DNA of 64,000 nt from Mycobacterium sp. WUMAC-067 (GCF_020217485.1 NZ_JAEKMI010000011.1:1-64000), one strand, 5' to 3'. Shown: positions 1 through 8,744, numbered from the stretch's first letter. Program-made: numbers and translations. The notes: generated from the sequence alone by a model not told the origin.

Positions 1-499
1 CGACAAGCGCTTCCATCGTCACGCTGGACGGGGCAAGGGTGCGGTCGGCGAGGCCGTGCAGGTGCCGGAACCACGCCCACGCGGCCCGTGCAGTCATCGG
101 GATGCCATAGCTCGCCGCGAAACCCGGGACGTCGGTTTGGTACACCGCGACCGTCGGCACCCGCAGCCACCGCGCCGCGCGCACCCCGCCATAACCCAGC
201 AGCGCCGGCGACGCCAGATGCACGACGTGCGGGTCGAATCCGCGCAGGACGCTCACCAGCCGGGGTGTCGGCACGCCCAGCGGCAGCGTGGTCACCTTCG
301 GGAACATGCGTGACGGCACCCGGTGGACGCGGATGCCGTCGTGGATGCGCTCCGCCCGGGGTTCGCCGGGAGGCGTGTCGGGGGCGATGACGAGGGCCTC
401 GTGGCCCGTGCGGCGCAGGTGCTCGAGCACCCGGATCACCGAGTTGCTGACACCGTTGACTTCCGGCAGGAAAGATTCCGCGACGATGGCAACGCGCAC
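1..499 (-). CDS. mgtA: GDP-mannose-dependent alpha-mannosyltransferase MgtA-like, N-terminal part
   Basis: Only the first 166 codons are inside the window; the gene continues past the left edge. The product begins with a GTG codon and reads [16 protein letters not shown], the GT-B family GT4 N-terminal Rossmann start. It later shows the donor/acceptor-domain pattern [15 protein letters not shown]. Mycobacterial MgtA (formerly PimB, Rv0557) transfers mannose onto a glucuronosyl diacylglycerol to build a lipomannan-like glycolipid at the cytoplasmic membrane. The identity is strengthened by position: in M. tuberculosis this gene follows the Rv0556 membrane protein and menD, as here. It lies 51 bases after the preceding gene and is probably co-transcribed. 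Without the C-terminal half, the nucleotide-sugar binding E-x7-E motif cannot be checked. Confidence 0.85.
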   Translation of the reverse strand, partial: MRVAIVAESFLPEVNGVSNSVIRVLEHLRRTGHEALVIAPDTPPGEPRAERIHDGIRVHRVPSRMFPKVTTLPLGVPTPRLVSVLRGFDPHVVHLASPALLGYGGVRAARWLRVPTVAVYQTDVPGFAASYGIPMTARAAWAWFRHLHGLADRTLAPSSVTMEALV

Positions 500-550
500 C
501 TCACCACCGTGTCAGCGCCGCCTGTCGACAAGGTTGCCTGCGGGCATCCG

Positions 551-1075
551 TCACGCGAAATTTGCAGGTTCGGCGCTTGCGGCGCGGCGATCCAGCCACT
601 TGTCCAGCAGCGCCAGCAGCGCCAGCAGCGCCGCCGCCCCCAGCCAGCCCACCACCGCGATCGATCCGGCCGGGATGATCGCCAGGCCGGCGTTGCGATG
701 CTGCACGCGAACCAGGTTGGGGTCGTTCTTGTTGTACTCCACGTAGATCCGCATCCCGGTGGCCAGGTGGGACGGGTAGAGCACACCGAGTTCGGGACGG
801 TAGGTGACCCGCTCGGGGGTGACGAATTCGATGGTGGAGCGGCGCGGCCCGGCGCTGAGCACCTCCGCCTGCGCGACGCCCATGTTGTGGCTGATCGCCA
901 GGTCGTTGCGCCACGCGCCGGCCACCAGAAGCACCGACTGCAGCGTGACCAGGCCGGCGACGATCAGCACCGCGATCCGGGCCCACCGCAACGCGACCTT
1001 GGCACGGGTTTTCGGAGGTTCGTCACTGCGTCCGTGAATCAGTATGTGCAGCAGAACCTTTGGGGATCTCGCCAT
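551..1075 (-). CDS. DUF3592-type small membrane protein (Rv0556-like)
   Basis: This encodes a 174-residue membrane protein with a basic N-terminus (MARSPKVLLH...), one hydrophobic segment at about residues 34-54 and a second at about 130-155. The roughly 75-residue loop between them, with its TYRPELGVLYPS and RIYVEYNKNDPN stretches, fits DUF3592 proteins. Function is unknown. It starts 11 bases after the menD stop on the same strand and is followed by mgtA, so it is probably the penultimate gene of the men-mgtA transcript. The same order is known in M. tuberculosis. Nothing enzymatic can be read from it. Confidence 0.85.
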   Translation of the reverse strand: MARSPKVLLHILIHGRSDEPPKTRAKVALRWARIAVLIVAGLVTLQSVLLVAGAWRNDLAISHNMGVAQAEVLSAGPRRSTIEFVTPERVTYRPELGVLYPSHLATGMRIYVEYNKNDPNLVRVQHRNAGLAIIPAGSIAVVGWLGAAALLALLALLDKWLDRRAASAEPANFA

Positions 1076-1086
1076 CTATGCGCGCC

Positions 1087-2736
1087 TCACAGCGCCGCCT
1101 TGATGGCGGCGTGCAGCTGCCGCAGCGAGGAGCGGTCCGCCTTGACTTCCAGCACCCGCATCCCGGCGCCGGGTTCGTCGAGCGCGGCGTGCAATTCGTC
1201 GACCTCGATCTGCCGGCTCTCCACGTGATACGCGCGGCACAACGCCCCCACGTCGACGTCGTGCGGGGTGCCGAACACCCGCGACGACACGTCGGAGAAC
1301 CGCGGGTCGCCCTGCTCGAGCAGTTCGAAGATGCCGCCGCCGTTGTCGTTGGAGACCACGATGGTCAGGTGGCGTGGGGTGGGTTCGGTGGGGCCGATCA
1401 GCAGCCCGGAGCTGTCGTGCACGAAGGTCAGATCGCCGATCAGCGCGACGGTCCGCGCCGGGCTGTCCGGGTCGCCCTCGCGTTCGTGGGCGAGCGCCGC
1501 CCCGATCGCGGTGGAGACGGTGCCGTCGATGCCGGCGACCCCGCGGTTGGAGCGCACCCGGATGCCGTGGGTGTCCAGGCCGACCAGCGCCGCGTCGCGG
1601 ACCGGGTTGGACGCCCCGAGCACCAGCTGGTCGCCGGGCCGCAGCGCGTCGGCCACCGCCGCCGCGACGTGCAGGCCGGTGGTCAGGGGGTGCGCCGCGA
1701 GCTGGCCGCGCACCGCGTCGTTGGCGTGCCGGTTCGTCTCCGCGCAGCGGTGCAGCCACGCCGGGTTCGGCGCCCCGGTGGTGACCGCCCGCGTGCCGGT
1801 GGCCTGCGAGTTTCCCGAGACGTCGGGCCAGCGGGGGCCGGTGGTCAGCGCGTACACCGGCACCAGGGGGTCGGCCAGTAGCGCCGACACCGGGCGGTGC
1901 AGGGTGGGGCGGCCGAGCATGATCACCTGCTTGGGCCGCAGCAACGGAAGCGCCAGCGGGTGCAGCGGGTTCTCCGGGGCCGGAGCGGTCGGTTCGGCCA
2001 CGGTGGGCAGCTCGGCGAGGGCGGGGTGGGCGCCGGCGCCGTGGCCGGCGATGACGACCGTGTCGGGCGTGAGGTCGATTTCGAGCGGCTGGTCGAAGCT
2101 GACCGGCGGGGTGTAGGTCCACGGCCGCCCGCCCGGGCGGCCCTGCGGCATCACCGCGCCGCGCGGTTCGGGATCCGGCACCAGGGGTTCGCGCAGGGGG
2201 ATGTCGAACTGGACGGGGCCGGCGTTGGCGGTGCGAGACCCGGTGGCGGCCGCCAGGACCCGGCAGGTGGCCGAGCGCCAGGTGGCGTTGTGCGCGTCCA
2301 GCCGTTCGGGGGCGTCCTCGGCGAGGCCGAGGCTGATGGTGGCGCGGACCTGGGTGCCGAAGTAGCCCAGCTGCTCCATGGTCTGGTTGGCCCCGGTGCC
2401 CAGCAGTTCGTAGGGCCGGTTGGCCGACAGCACGATCAGCGGCACCCGGGCATAGTTGGCCTCCACCACGGCCGGGCCCAGGTTGGCCACGGCGGTGCCG
2501 GACGTCATGGCGACGCACACGGGCGCGCCGTCGGCGATCGCCAGGCCGATGGCCAGGTAGCCGGCGGTGCGCTCGTCGATGCGGACGTGCAGGCGGATCC
2601 GGCCGGACCGGTCGGCGTCCTGCAGCGCGAAGGCGAGCGGGGCGTTGCGCGAACCCGGGCACAGCACCACGTCGCGGACACCGCCGCGAATCAGCTCGTC
2701 AACGACGACGCGAGCCTGAGTCGTCGAGGGGTTCAC
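1087..2736 (-). CDS. menD: 2-succinyl-5-enolpyruvyl-6-hydroxy-3-cyclohexene-1-carboxylate synthase (MenD)
   Basis: MenD is a thiamine diphosphate enzyme. It joins 2-oxoglutarate (as succinic semialdehyde-ThDP) to isochorismate, the first committed step of menaquinone synthesis in the cytosol. The 549 residues match the usual length. The N-terminal Pyr domain carries the ThDP-activating glutamate E55 within [10 protein letters not shown]. The C-terminal PP domain shows [12 protein letters not shown] and [10 protein letters not shown], the Mg/ThDP diphosphate-binding region. I chose the GTG start giving [15 protein letters not shown], the same N-terminus I remember for the M. tuberculosis enzyme. 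An AGGAG run overlaps this start codon, an unusually short spacing. The gene lies 95 bases after bpoC and 11 before the DUF3592 gene. Pathway partners menC, menB, menE and menA are all in this window. Confidence 0.96.
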   Translation of the reverse strand: MNPSTTQARVVVDELIRGGVRDVVLCPGSRNAPLAFALQDADRSGRIRLHVRIDERTAGYLAIGLAIADGAPVCVAMTSGTAVANLGPAVVEANYARVPLIVLSANRPYELLGTGANQTMEQLGYFGTQVRATISLGLAEDAPERLDAHNATWRSATCRVLAAATGSRTANAGPVQFDIPLREPLVPDPEPRGAVMPQGRPGGRPWTYTPPVSFDQPLEIDLTPDTVVIAGHGAGAHPALAELPTVAEPTAPAPENPLHPLALPLLRPKQVIMLGRPTLHRPVSALLADPLVPVYALTTGPRWPDVSGNSQATGTRAVTTGAPNPAWLHRCAETNRHANDAVRGQLAAHPLTTGLHVAAAVADALRPGDQLVLGASNPVRDAALVGLDTHGIRVRSNRGVAGIDGTVSTAIGAALAHEREGDPDSPARTVALIGDLTFVHDSSGLLIGPTEPTPRHLTIVVSNDNGGGIFELLEQGDPRFSDVSSRVFGTPHDVDVGALCRAYHVESRQIEVDELHAALDEPGAGMRVLEVKADRSSLRQLHAAIKAAL

Positions 2737-2831
2737 TCCTACAGGGTGTCACAGCCCGCCGATCGCACGCCGAGCGTGGAGTGGTTGCGGCGGATCGCCG
2801 TGATCTCGCGCAACAAGTCGACGCTGGGCGG

Positions 2832-3617
2832 CTATCGGGGCTCGGCGAAGAACTTGAGCATGGCGGCGTTGACGGCGTCGGGCCGCTCGAAGAACCCGAG
2901 GTGCCCGGTGTCGGGTATTTGCATGTAGCGGCCGTTGGGCAGCGCGTCGGCAACCTCCCGGCCCAGATACGGCGGCGTCAGGACGTCGTCGGAGAAGCCG
3001 ATCACCAGCACCGGCGTCGCGATGCTGCGGTAAGCCGACAACCGGCTGGTGTAGGGCGCGACATCCAGCTGGGCGCGCATGCCCGGGGTGGACTTGACGG
3101 GCCAGGTGGAAAACATGGCGATCCAGTCGGCGACCGCGGTGTCGTCGTTGAGAGTTTTGCGGGAAAAGTTTTCCAGCAGGCGGATTTTCGCCTCGTAGGC
3201 GGCCGGCAGTGCGACGCCGGCGTCGGACAGCTCGGCCTCGGCGTCGCGGAAGAACTGCCGCGCACGGTCCATGCGGCCGCGGGTGCCCATCAGGACCGCC
3301 GCGCTCACCAGATCGGGCCGGGTGAGCATGAGTTCCTGGGTGATGAAGGCGCCCATCGACATTCCGACGATGCGGGCGGGGGCCGCGTTCAGCCCTTCGA
3401 TCAGCGCCACGGTGTCGGCGACCATGGTTTGCGTCGAGAAGCCCTCGGCGTTCTCCGTGGCGCCGATCCCGCGGTTGTCGAAGGTGATGACGCGGTATCC
3501 GGCCGCCAGGAACGCGGGGACTTGATAGGGGTGCCAGGTCCGTCCGGCGCCGCCGTGGCCGGCGATAAAGACCACGGGCTCACCGGAGCCGCGGTCGTCG
3601 TAAGCCAGGTTGATCAC
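2832..3617 (-). CDS. bpoC: alpha/beta hydrolase, BpoC-type
   Basis: This is a 261-residue alpha/beta hydrolase. The nucleophile elbow is GMSMGA, the oxyanion region is FIAGHGGAGRTW, and the C-terminal catalytic histidine is in DTGHLGFFERP with an upstream aspartate in FSDDVLTPP. BpoC was named as a non-haem bromoperoxidase, but the physiological reaction is unproven. Its constant place between menC and menD suggests a MenH-like (SHCHC synthase) role, which is inference. The start is taken as GTG at 3617, giving VINLAYDDRGSGEP and a GTGA overlap with the menC stop. An in-frame start 54 bases upstream would add 18 residues (MVDRPGQGVPSAACTVVR) but would lie inside menC. Confidence 0.9.
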   Translation of the reverse strand: MINLAYDDRGSGEPVVFIAGHGGAGRTWHPYQVPAFLAAGYRVITFDNRGIGATENAEGFSTQTMVADTVALIEGLNAAPARIVGMSMGAFITQELMLTRPDLVSAAVLMGTRGRMDRARQFFRDAEAELSDAGVALPAAYEAKIRLLENFSRKTLNDDTAVADWIAMFSTWPVKSTPGMRAQLDVAPYTSRLSAYRSIATPVLVIGFSDDVLTPPYLGREVADALPNGRYMQIPDTGHLGFFERPDAVNAAMLKFFAEPR

Positions 3618-4585
3618 CCGGACGACGGTACAAGCAGCCGATGGCACGCCTTGACCCGGTCGATCCACCACTGCCGCCGCTCGGGCGGTGCCGCCAGCGT
3701 GCGCAGCCGCGCCGGATCCGGCGTCACCGGCCCGACGGCCAGGTTCCCGTCGACGGGTGCGGCGGTCTCGGCGACGTCCTCGACGAACAGCCCCCCGGTA
3801 CCCAGCCCGCAGGCGTGCCGCAGCCGCGGCAGGGCCGCCGCGGCGGTCAGCCCGGCGGCGATCCCGACCGCGGAGTCCAGCGCGCTGGAGACCACGACGG
3901 GGATGTCGATCTGGTCGGCGATGGCGAGCATGGCCGAAATCCCGCCCAGCGGAGCGACTTTGAGCACCGCGATGTCGGCGGCGCCGGCGCGGACCACGGC
4001 CAGCGGGTCGTCGGCCTTGCGGATGCTTTCGTCGGCGGCGATCGGCACGTCGACGCGGCGCCGCAGCTCGGCGAGTTCGCCGACCGTCGCGCAGGGCTGT
4101 TCGAGGTATTCCAGCGGGCCGTCGGCGGTCAACGCTCCAGCCGCCTGGGCCGCCTGCTCGACGCTCCAGCCGCCGTTGGCGTCCACCCGCACGGTCGCCA
4201 CCAGGTCGCGCACCGCGTTGACCCGGGCGACGTCGTCGGCCAGCGTCTGGCCGGGCTCGGCGACCTTCACCTTGGCCGTCCCGGCGCCGGGAAAGCGGGC
4301 CAGCACCTCGCCCACCTGCGCGGCCGGCACGGCCGGCACGGTGGCGTTGATCGGGATGCGCTCCCGTCGTACCGGCGGCGGCTGCCGGTAGGCGGCCTCG
4401 ATGCCGGAGGCCAGCCAGTGCGCGGCCTCGGGCGGCTGGTATTCGAGGAAAGCCCCGAACTCCCCCCAGCCGGCCGGGCCCTCGATCAGCGCGACTTCGC
4501 GGGTGGTGATGCCGCGGAACCGCACCCGCATGGGCAGCGCCACCACGTGCAGGCGGTCCAGCAGATCCTCGAGGGGCGGCCTCAC
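3614..4585 (-). CDS. menC: o-succinylbenzoate synthase (MenC)
   Basis: MenC dehydrates SHCHC to o-succinylbenzoate in menaquinone synthesis and belongs to the enolase superfamily. The 323-residue product has TAKVKVAE with the catalytic Lys-x-Lys, VRVDANGGW with a metal-binding Asp, YLEQP with a Glu, IAADES with the third acidic ligand, and AVLKVAPLGG with the second catalytic Lys. The start is the GTG (VRPPLEDLLDRL) whose GTGA overlaps the amidohydrolase stop. The stop likewise overlaps the bpoC start, so the three genes look translationally coupled. A much longer open frame continues upstream through the amidohydrolase in the wrong frame and is not part of the gene. Confidence 0.96.
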   Translation of the reverse strand: MRPPLEDLLDRLHVVALPMRVRFRGITTREVALIEGPAGWGEFGAFLEYQPPEAAHWLASGIEAAYRQPPPVRRERIPINATVPAVPAAQVGEVLARFPGAGTAKVKVAEPGQTLADDVARVNAVRDLVATVRVDANGGWSVEQAAQAAGALTADGPLEYLEQPCATVGELAELRRRVDVPIAADESIRKADDPLAVVRAGAADIAVLKVAPLGGISAMLAIADQIDIPVVVSSALDSAVGIAAGLTAAAALPRLRHACGLGTGGLFVEDVAETAAPVDGNLAVGPVTPDPARLRTLAAPPERRQWWIDRVKACHRLLVPSSG

Positions 4586-6186
4586 GCGCTGTAGACCTGG
4601 CGGCCCGCCAGATACGTCGCCCGCACGTCGAGGTCGGCGATGCGCTCGGGCGGCACCATGCGCGGGTCGGCCGAGAGCACGACCAGGTCGGCGTACTTGC
4701 CGACCTCCAGCGAGCCGATCACGTCGTCGGAGAACAGCTGCCACGCGGCGTCGATGGTCTGGGCGCGGATGGCCTGCTCGACCGTCAGCCGCTCCTCGGG
4801 CCCGAGCACCCGGCCGCTGGGCGCCGTCCGGGTCACGGCCACGCTGATGTTGCGCAGCGGCTCCTCGGGCGTGACCGGCGGGTCGTTGTGCAGCGAGATC
4901 CGCATCCCGGTGGCCACCGCGGATCCCGCTGGCATCCAACGGGTTCCGCGCTCCTCGCCGAACAGGCCGTCGACGATGACGTCGCCCCAGTAGTGGATCT
5001 GGTCGACGAAGATGCTGCAGGTGACGCCGAGGTCGTGGGCGCGCCGCAGCTGCTCGGGCCGGATGGCGCCGACGTGCTCGAGCCGCAGCCGGTGATCGTC
5101 GCGCGGATGGCGTTGCAGGGCCTCCTCGTAGACGTCGAGGATGGTGTCGACGCCGGCGTCGCCCTGCACGTGGCAGGCCATCGGCCAGCCGAGCGGGAAG
5201 TAGGCGCCGACGATCTCGTGCAGCTGCTCTTTCGTGTAGTTGGCGCAGCCGCACGAACCCGGTACGACGCCGATGATGCGGGTGGCCTCGGTGTCCAGGT
5301 AGGGGAACGAGAGGTCGATGTTGCCGATCCAGGGCGAGCCGTCGACCCAGATCTTGATGCCGACCTGGCGGAGCATGTCGTCGCCCTGCCTGGGTGTGGC
5401 GTCGGTGGACATCTGCGGGTTGGAGATCTCGTAGGTCCGCAGCCGCACCGTCAGCCGCCCGCGCAGCTCGTCGACCAGTGGCCGGAACCCGGGGTCGAAC
5501 GCCATCTCCGAACAGGTGGTCAGCCCGGCGCGGTTGAGCCGGGCACACTCGGCGAGCAGCATCCGCGGGTAGTCGGCGAAGTCGATGACCCCGCCCAGCA
5601 GCGGGAACACCGCGCCGGTCTCCTCGGCCGTGCCGTCGAGTTCACCGTTGGCGTCGCGGCCATACTTGGCGCCCTTGGGGTCCGGGGTGTCACGGTTCAG
5701 TCCGTGCAGCTGCGCGGCGCGCGAATTGAAGTACGCCTTGTGCCCGGAGTTGTGCATGATCACCAGCGGGCCGTCGGGCGCGATGCCGTCGAGCCAGCTC
5801 AGCGTCGGCTCCGGAAGACCGTTCTGCAACAGCGGATCCCAGCCGTTGAGGTAGGCGCCGTCGGATCCGCGCCGCGCGACCTCGGAGCGCACCGCGGCGA
5901 CGACGTCGTCGGCGCCGCGCATGGTGACCGGTCGGATGTCGACCAGACGGTCCGACAACGCGACCGCCTCCATCAGCGGATGGCCGTGGGCCTCAACGAA
6001 TCCCGGCATGACGCAGCCGTCACCGACGTCGACGGTCTCGGTGTCGGGCCCGATGGCGTCGGCGACCTCGGCACGAGTCCCGACGGCGACGATCCGGCCG
6101 TCGGCCACCGCGAGCGCCTCGGCGGTGGGCCGGGCCTCGTCGACGGTCAGGATGGTTCCGGTCACGACGAGATCTGCCTGCCCCAT
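4582..6186 (-). CDS. metal-dependent amidohydrolase, YtcJ type (Rv0552-like)
   Basis: This 534-residue protein is of the amidohydrolase-3 family. The metal-binding HGHP follows GCVMPGFVEA near residue 66. MACHVQGDAGVD and RLEHVGAIRP carry the later His ligands, and SLHNDPPVTPEEP carries the terminal Asp. The N-terminal beta-sandwich with VAVGTRAEV and a C-terminal KYADLVVLSADP are typical of the family. Substrate is unknown; relatives hydrolyse C-N bonds of ureas, amides or formamides. It opens the minus-strand run leading into menC, with which it shares a GTGA overlap, so it probably heads the men operon. Its promoter must lie in the divergent repeat-bearing spacer before fadD8. Confidence 0.9.
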   Translation of the reverse strand: MGQADLVVTGTILTVDEARPTAEALAVADGRIVAVGTRAEVADAIGPDTETVDVGDGCVMPGFVEAHGHPLMEAVALSDRLVDIRPVTMRGADDVVAAVRSEVARRGSDGAYLNGWDPLLQNGLPEPTLSWLDGIAPDGPLVIMHNSGHKAYFNSRAAQLHGLNRDTPDPKGAKYGRDANGELDGTAEETGAVFPLLGGVIDFADYPRMLLAECARLNRAGLTTCSEMAFDPGFRPLVDELRGRLTVRLRTYEISNPQMSTDATPRQGDDMLRQVGIKIWVDGSPWIGNIDLSFPYLDTEATRIIGVVPGSCGCANYTKEQLHEIVGAYFPLGWPMACHVQGDAGVDTILDVYEEALQRHPRDDHRLRLEHVGAIRPEQLRRAHDLGVTCSIFVDQIHYWGDVIVDGLFGEERGTRWMPAGSAVATGMRISLHNDPPVTPEEPLRNISVAVTRTAPSGRVLGPEERLTVEQAIRAQTIDAAWQLFSDDVIGSLEVGKYADLVVLSADPRMVPPERIADLDVRATYLAGRQVYSA

Positions 6187-6197
6187 GGGGAGCGATC

Positions 6198-6369
6198 CTA
6201 GTGGCGATCGCGAGAGCGGCGGAGCCGATCGAAGCGGGTCGGCACACAGTTAGACCTAGTGGCGACCGCGAGAGCGGCGGAGCCGATCGAAGCGGGTCGG
6301 CGCGGGTCAGGCCTAGTGGCGATCGCGAGAGCGGCGGAGCCGATCGAAGCGGGTCGGCACGGGTCAGGC
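6198..6369. repeat. three tandem copies of a 57-58-bp repeat (VNTR-like)
   Basis: The units run 6198-6255, 6256-6312 and 6313-6369. Each begins CTAGTGGCGA and carries the core GAGAGCGGCGGAGCCGATCG followed by AAGCGGGTCGGC. They differ at a few positions (T/C at the tenth to eleventh base, and the last 15 bases of unit 1). A fourth CTAG starts at 6370 and then diverges. The size and intergenic position resemble mycobacterial MIRU/VNTR loci used for strain typing. The unit is rich in partially self-complementary GGCGGAGCCG. Confidence 0.9.
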
Positions 6370-6409
6370 CTAGATCCGCGGGGTGATCGAGGGCGCGGCA
6401 GACCCAAAT

Positions 6410-6423
6410 TGCAACACGTTCTA
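6410..6423. promoter_or_regulatory. candidate KstR operator upstream of fadD8
   Basis: The sequence TGCAACACGTTCTA fits the palindromic pattern TnnAACnnGTTnnA at every specified position. That pattern is established for KstR, the TetR repressor of cholesterol-catabolism genes in mycobacteria. It ends 63 bases before the fadD8 start and nearly 230 bases from the amidohydrolase start, so fadD8 is the likely target. Binding is inferred from the motif only. Confidence 0.6.
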
Positions 6424-6486
6424 GTCTTGCTCATTGAGTCGCGTCCGCGACGATGGCAGAGCGAAGCGATGAGGAGGAGCGGCGCC

Positions 6487-8088
6487 ATGACGGACGAGCT
6501 GCTGCGCAACCCGACCCATAACGGCCACCTGCTCGTGGGCGCCCTCAAGCGCCACAAGAACAAGCCGGTGCTGTTCCTCGGCGACACCACGCTGACCGGC
6601 GGTCAGATGGCCGAGCGGATCAGCCAGTACATCCAGGCGTTCGAGGCGCTGGGCGCGGGCACCGGTGTCGCGGTCGGCCTGCTGTCGCTCAACCGTCCCG
6701 AGGTGCTGCTGATCATCGGCGCCGGCCAGACCCGCGGCTACCGGCGCACCGCCCTGCACCCGCTGGGCTCGCTGGACGACCACGCGTACGTGCTCAACGA
6801 TGCCGGCATCAGCTCGCTGATCATCGATCCCAACCCGATGTTCGTCGAGCGTGCGCTGGCCCTGCTGGAGAAGGTGCCGGGGCTCAGGCAGATCCTGACG
6901 ATCGGCCCGGTGCCCGAGGCTTTGAACGGGGTGGCGGTCGACCTGGCGGCCGAGGCGGCCAAGTACGACCCGCAGCCGCTGGCAGCCGCGGACCTGCCGC
7001 CGGATCAGGTCATCGGCCTGACCTACACCGGCGGCACCACCGGCAAGCCCAAGGGCGTGATGGGCACCGCGCAGTCGATCTCGTCGATGACCCAGATCCA
7101 GCTCTCGGAGTGGGAGTGGCCGGAGGAGCCGCGGTTCTTGATGATCACGCCGCTGTCGCACGCCGGCGCGGCGTATTTCCTGCCCACCCTGATCAAGGGC
7201 GGCGAGATGCACGTGCTGCCCAAATTCGACCCGGCCGATGTGCTGAAAACCATTGAAGAAAAGCGCATTACGGCAACCTTCCTGGTGCCGTCGATGCTGT
7301 ATGCGTTGATGGATCACCCGGATTCGCACACCCGCGACCTGTCGTCGCTGCAGACCGTCTATTACGGGGCCTCGGCGATCAACCCGGTGCGGCTGGCCGA
7401 GGCGATCCGGCGGTTCGGCAAGATCTTCGCCCAGAACTACGGGCAGTCCGAGGCGCCGATGGCGATCACCTACCTGGCCAAGAACGAGCACGACGAGAAG
7501 CGGCTCACCTCCTGCGGGCGCCCGACGCTGTTCGCGCGGGTCGCGCTGCTCGGCGAGGACGGCAAGCCGGTTCCGCAGGGCGAGCCGGGCGAAATCTGTG
7601 TCAGCGGACCGCTTTTGGCCGGCGGCTACTGGAACCTGCCGGAGGCGACGGCCGAGACGTTCAAGGACGGCTGGTTGCACACCGGCGACATGGCCCGCGA
7701 GGACGAGGACGGCTTCTACTTCATCGTCGACCGGGTAAAGGACATGATCGTCACCGGTGGCTTCAACGTGTTCCCCCGCGAGGTCGAGGACGTGGTCGCC
7801 GAGCACCCGGCGATCGCCCAGGTGTGCGTGGTCGGCGCGCCGGACGAGAAGTGGGGCGAGGCCGTCACCGCGGTGGTGGTGCTGCGCGCCGACGCGCCCC
7901 GCGACGACGCGGCGATCGAGAAGATGACCGCCGAGATCCAGGCCGCGGTCAAGGACCGCAAGGGCTCGGTGCAGTCGCCCAAGCGCGTGGTGCTGGCCGA
8001 CTCGCTGCCGCTGACCGGGCTGGGCAAGCCGGACAAGAAGGCCGTCCGCGCGCAGTTCTGGGAGGGCGCCGAGCGCTCCGTGGGCTAG
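6487..8088 (+). CDS. fadD8: acyl-CoA synthetase FadD8-type
   Basis: This 533-residue member of the ANL (acyl-adenylate-forming) superfamily is expected to activate a carboxylic acid with ATP and then CoA. The P-loop-like motif TYTGGTTGKPKG lies near residue 180, YGQSEAP is the adenine-binding region, GWLHTGDMA contains the hinge-side Asp, and the C-terminal lysine lies in LPLTGLGKPDKKAV. The ATG follows a strong GAGGAGG, which decides the start over upstream in-frame codons that read into the tandem repeat. Substrate is uncertain: FadD8 is annotated as a fatty-acid-CoA ligase, and the KstR-type box upstream suggests a steroid- or cholesterol-derived acid. It is convergent with the TetR gene. 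Confidence 0.92.
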   Translation: MTDELLRNPTHNGHLLVGALKRHKNKPVLFLGDTTLTGGQMAERISQYIQAFEALGAGTGVAVGLLSLNRPEVLLIIGAGQTRGYRRTALHPLGSLDDHAYVLNDAGISSLIIDPNPMFVERALALLEKVPGLRQILTIGPVPEALNGVAVDLAAEAAKYDPQPLAAADLPPDQVIGLTYTGGTTGKPKGVMGTAQSISSMTQIQLSEWEWPEEPRFLMITPLSHAGAAYFLPTLIKGGEMHVLPKFDPADVLKTIEEKRITATFLVPSMLYALMDHPDSHTRDLSSLQTVYYGASAINPVRLAEAIRRFGKIFAQNYGQSEAPMAITYLAKNEHDEKRLTSCGRPTLFARVALLGEDGKPVPQGEPGEICVSGPLLAGGYWNLPEATAETFKDGWLHTGDMAREDEDGFYFIVDRVKDMIVTGGFNVFPREVEDVVAEHPAIAQVCVVGAPDEKWGEAVTAVVVLRADAPRDDAAIEKMTAEIQAAVKDRKGSVQSPKRVVLADSLPLTGLGKPDKKAVRAQFWEGAERSVG

Positions 8089-8101
8089 AGGCTCGCCCAA
8101 C

Positions 8102-8153
8102 GTGCGGCCGGCCGCACACTCGAGGCCGAACGTGAAGCTGGCCGCACGCTCGG
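8102..8153. terminator. two inverted repeats between convergent fadD8 and tetR
   Basis: The 80-bp gap between the convergent stops holds a perfect 16-bp palindrome, GTGCGGCCGGCCGCAC (8102-8117). It is followed by a hairpin with 9-base arms (8126-8134 and 8145-8153, one mismatch, 10-base loop). Neither has a T-run, as is usual in mycobacteria. The position suggests a bidirectional terminator, though the palindrome could also be a protein site. Confidence 0.5.
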
Positions 8154-8168
8154 CGGGCAGTCGGCAAG

Positions 8169-8708
8169 CTAGGCCGTCACCCCGGCCACCAGCAGGTCGA
8201 GCATGCGGCCGGTCTGCTCCGGTGAACCGCTGGCCACGAAGATGCCGATGAGGCTGGACACCACATCGTCGGCGCGCACGTCGGCGCGCAGGCTGCCGTC
8301 GTCGGCGCCGGCCCGCAACAGCGAAGCGACGGCGCCGACGATGCTGTCGCGAGTCTGGCTCGGCTCCATGGCGCCGGAGTCGAAGATCGCGTGCAGGGAC
8401 TCGGCCATGCCGCGCTTGGCGGCCACGAAGCCCGCGTAACGGTCCATCCAGCGCCGCAACGCGGTCTTGGGCGGATGCCGCTCGAGCAGCCGCTCGGCGG
8501 CCGCGGCCACCTCGGCGAGCTCGGCGCGGTAGATCGCCTCGACCAGCGCCTCGCGGTTCGGGAAATGGCGGTAGAGCGTGCCGATCCCCACCCCCGCGTC
8601 GCGGGCGATGGACTCGAGCGACACCGAGCCGCCGTGCTCGGTGAATGCCGCGGTGGCCGCCTCCAGCAGCCGTTCGCGATTGCGGCGCGCATCCGATCTT
8701 CCGACCAA
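8169..8708 (-). CDS. TetR-family transcriptional repressor
   Basis: The product is a 179-residue TetR regulator. Its N-terminal helix-turn-helix reads LLEAATAAFTEHGG, VSLESIARDAGVGIGTLYRHF, and then the NREALVEAIY linker helix. The C-terminal half is an alpha-helical ligand-binding domain. The start is taken as TTG at 8708, preceded on its strand by GGAGGAGCC at a workable distance; no ATG exists in frame until far upstream. That ribosome-binding site lies inside the left palindrome of the divergent spacer, so the repressor should autoregulate. The adjacent, divergent aldo/keto reductase is the likely target. The ligand cannot be inferred. Confidence 0.88.
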   Translation of the reverse strand: MVGRSDARRNRERLLEAATAAFTEHGGSVSLESIARDAGVGIGTLYRHFPNREALVEAIYRAELAEVAAAAERLLERHPPKTALRRWMDRYAGFVAAKRGMAESLHAIFDSGAMEPSQTRDSIVGAVASLLRAGADDGSLRADVRADDVVSSLIGIFVASGSPEQTGRMLDLLVAGVTA

Positions 8709-8710
8709 AG

Positions 8711-8724
8711 CGGAGGCTCCTCCG
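8711..8724. promoter_or_regulatory. TetR operator 1 (CGGAGG-CT-CCTCCG)
   Basis: This perfect inverted repeat has 6-base arms and a 2-base spacer and is preceded by AAAG. It overlaps the ribosome-binding site and 5' end of the tetR gene on the opposite strand. The sequence is nearly identical to the second palindrome, whose centre is 35 bp to the right. The pair is best explained as binding sites of the adjacent TetR protein. Confidence 0.7.
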
Positions 8725-8744
8725 GTTCTGCTACTCTGACGAAA

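Larger units (their letters stand above)
6187..6486. other. 300-bp divergent spacer: VNTR, KstR-like box, promoters
   Basis: This spacer separates the divergently transcribed amidohydrolase and fadD8. Its left part is filled by three copies of a 57-58-bp repeat. The right part holds a KstR-type palindrome and the fadD8 ribosome-binding site (GAGGAGG shortly before the ATG). Open frames crossing it are by-products of the repeat and show no family resemblance. Any change in repeat number would alter the spacing of both promoters. Confidence 0.75.

Noticed and set aside
3614..5548. Single 644-codon minus-strand frame covering menC and part of the amidohydrolase gene
   Set aside because: Only its last 323 codons are MenC. 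The rest is an out-of-frame reading of the amidohydrolase gene, and the GTGA overlap gives the natural start.
6198..6590. Protein-coding reading of the 57-bp repeat (repeated RPASIGSAALA-type peptide)
   Set aside because: The period is 57-58 bases and not constant, and the frame reads into fadD8 antisense. No start signal or family resemblance exists, so it is treated as a non-coding VNTR.
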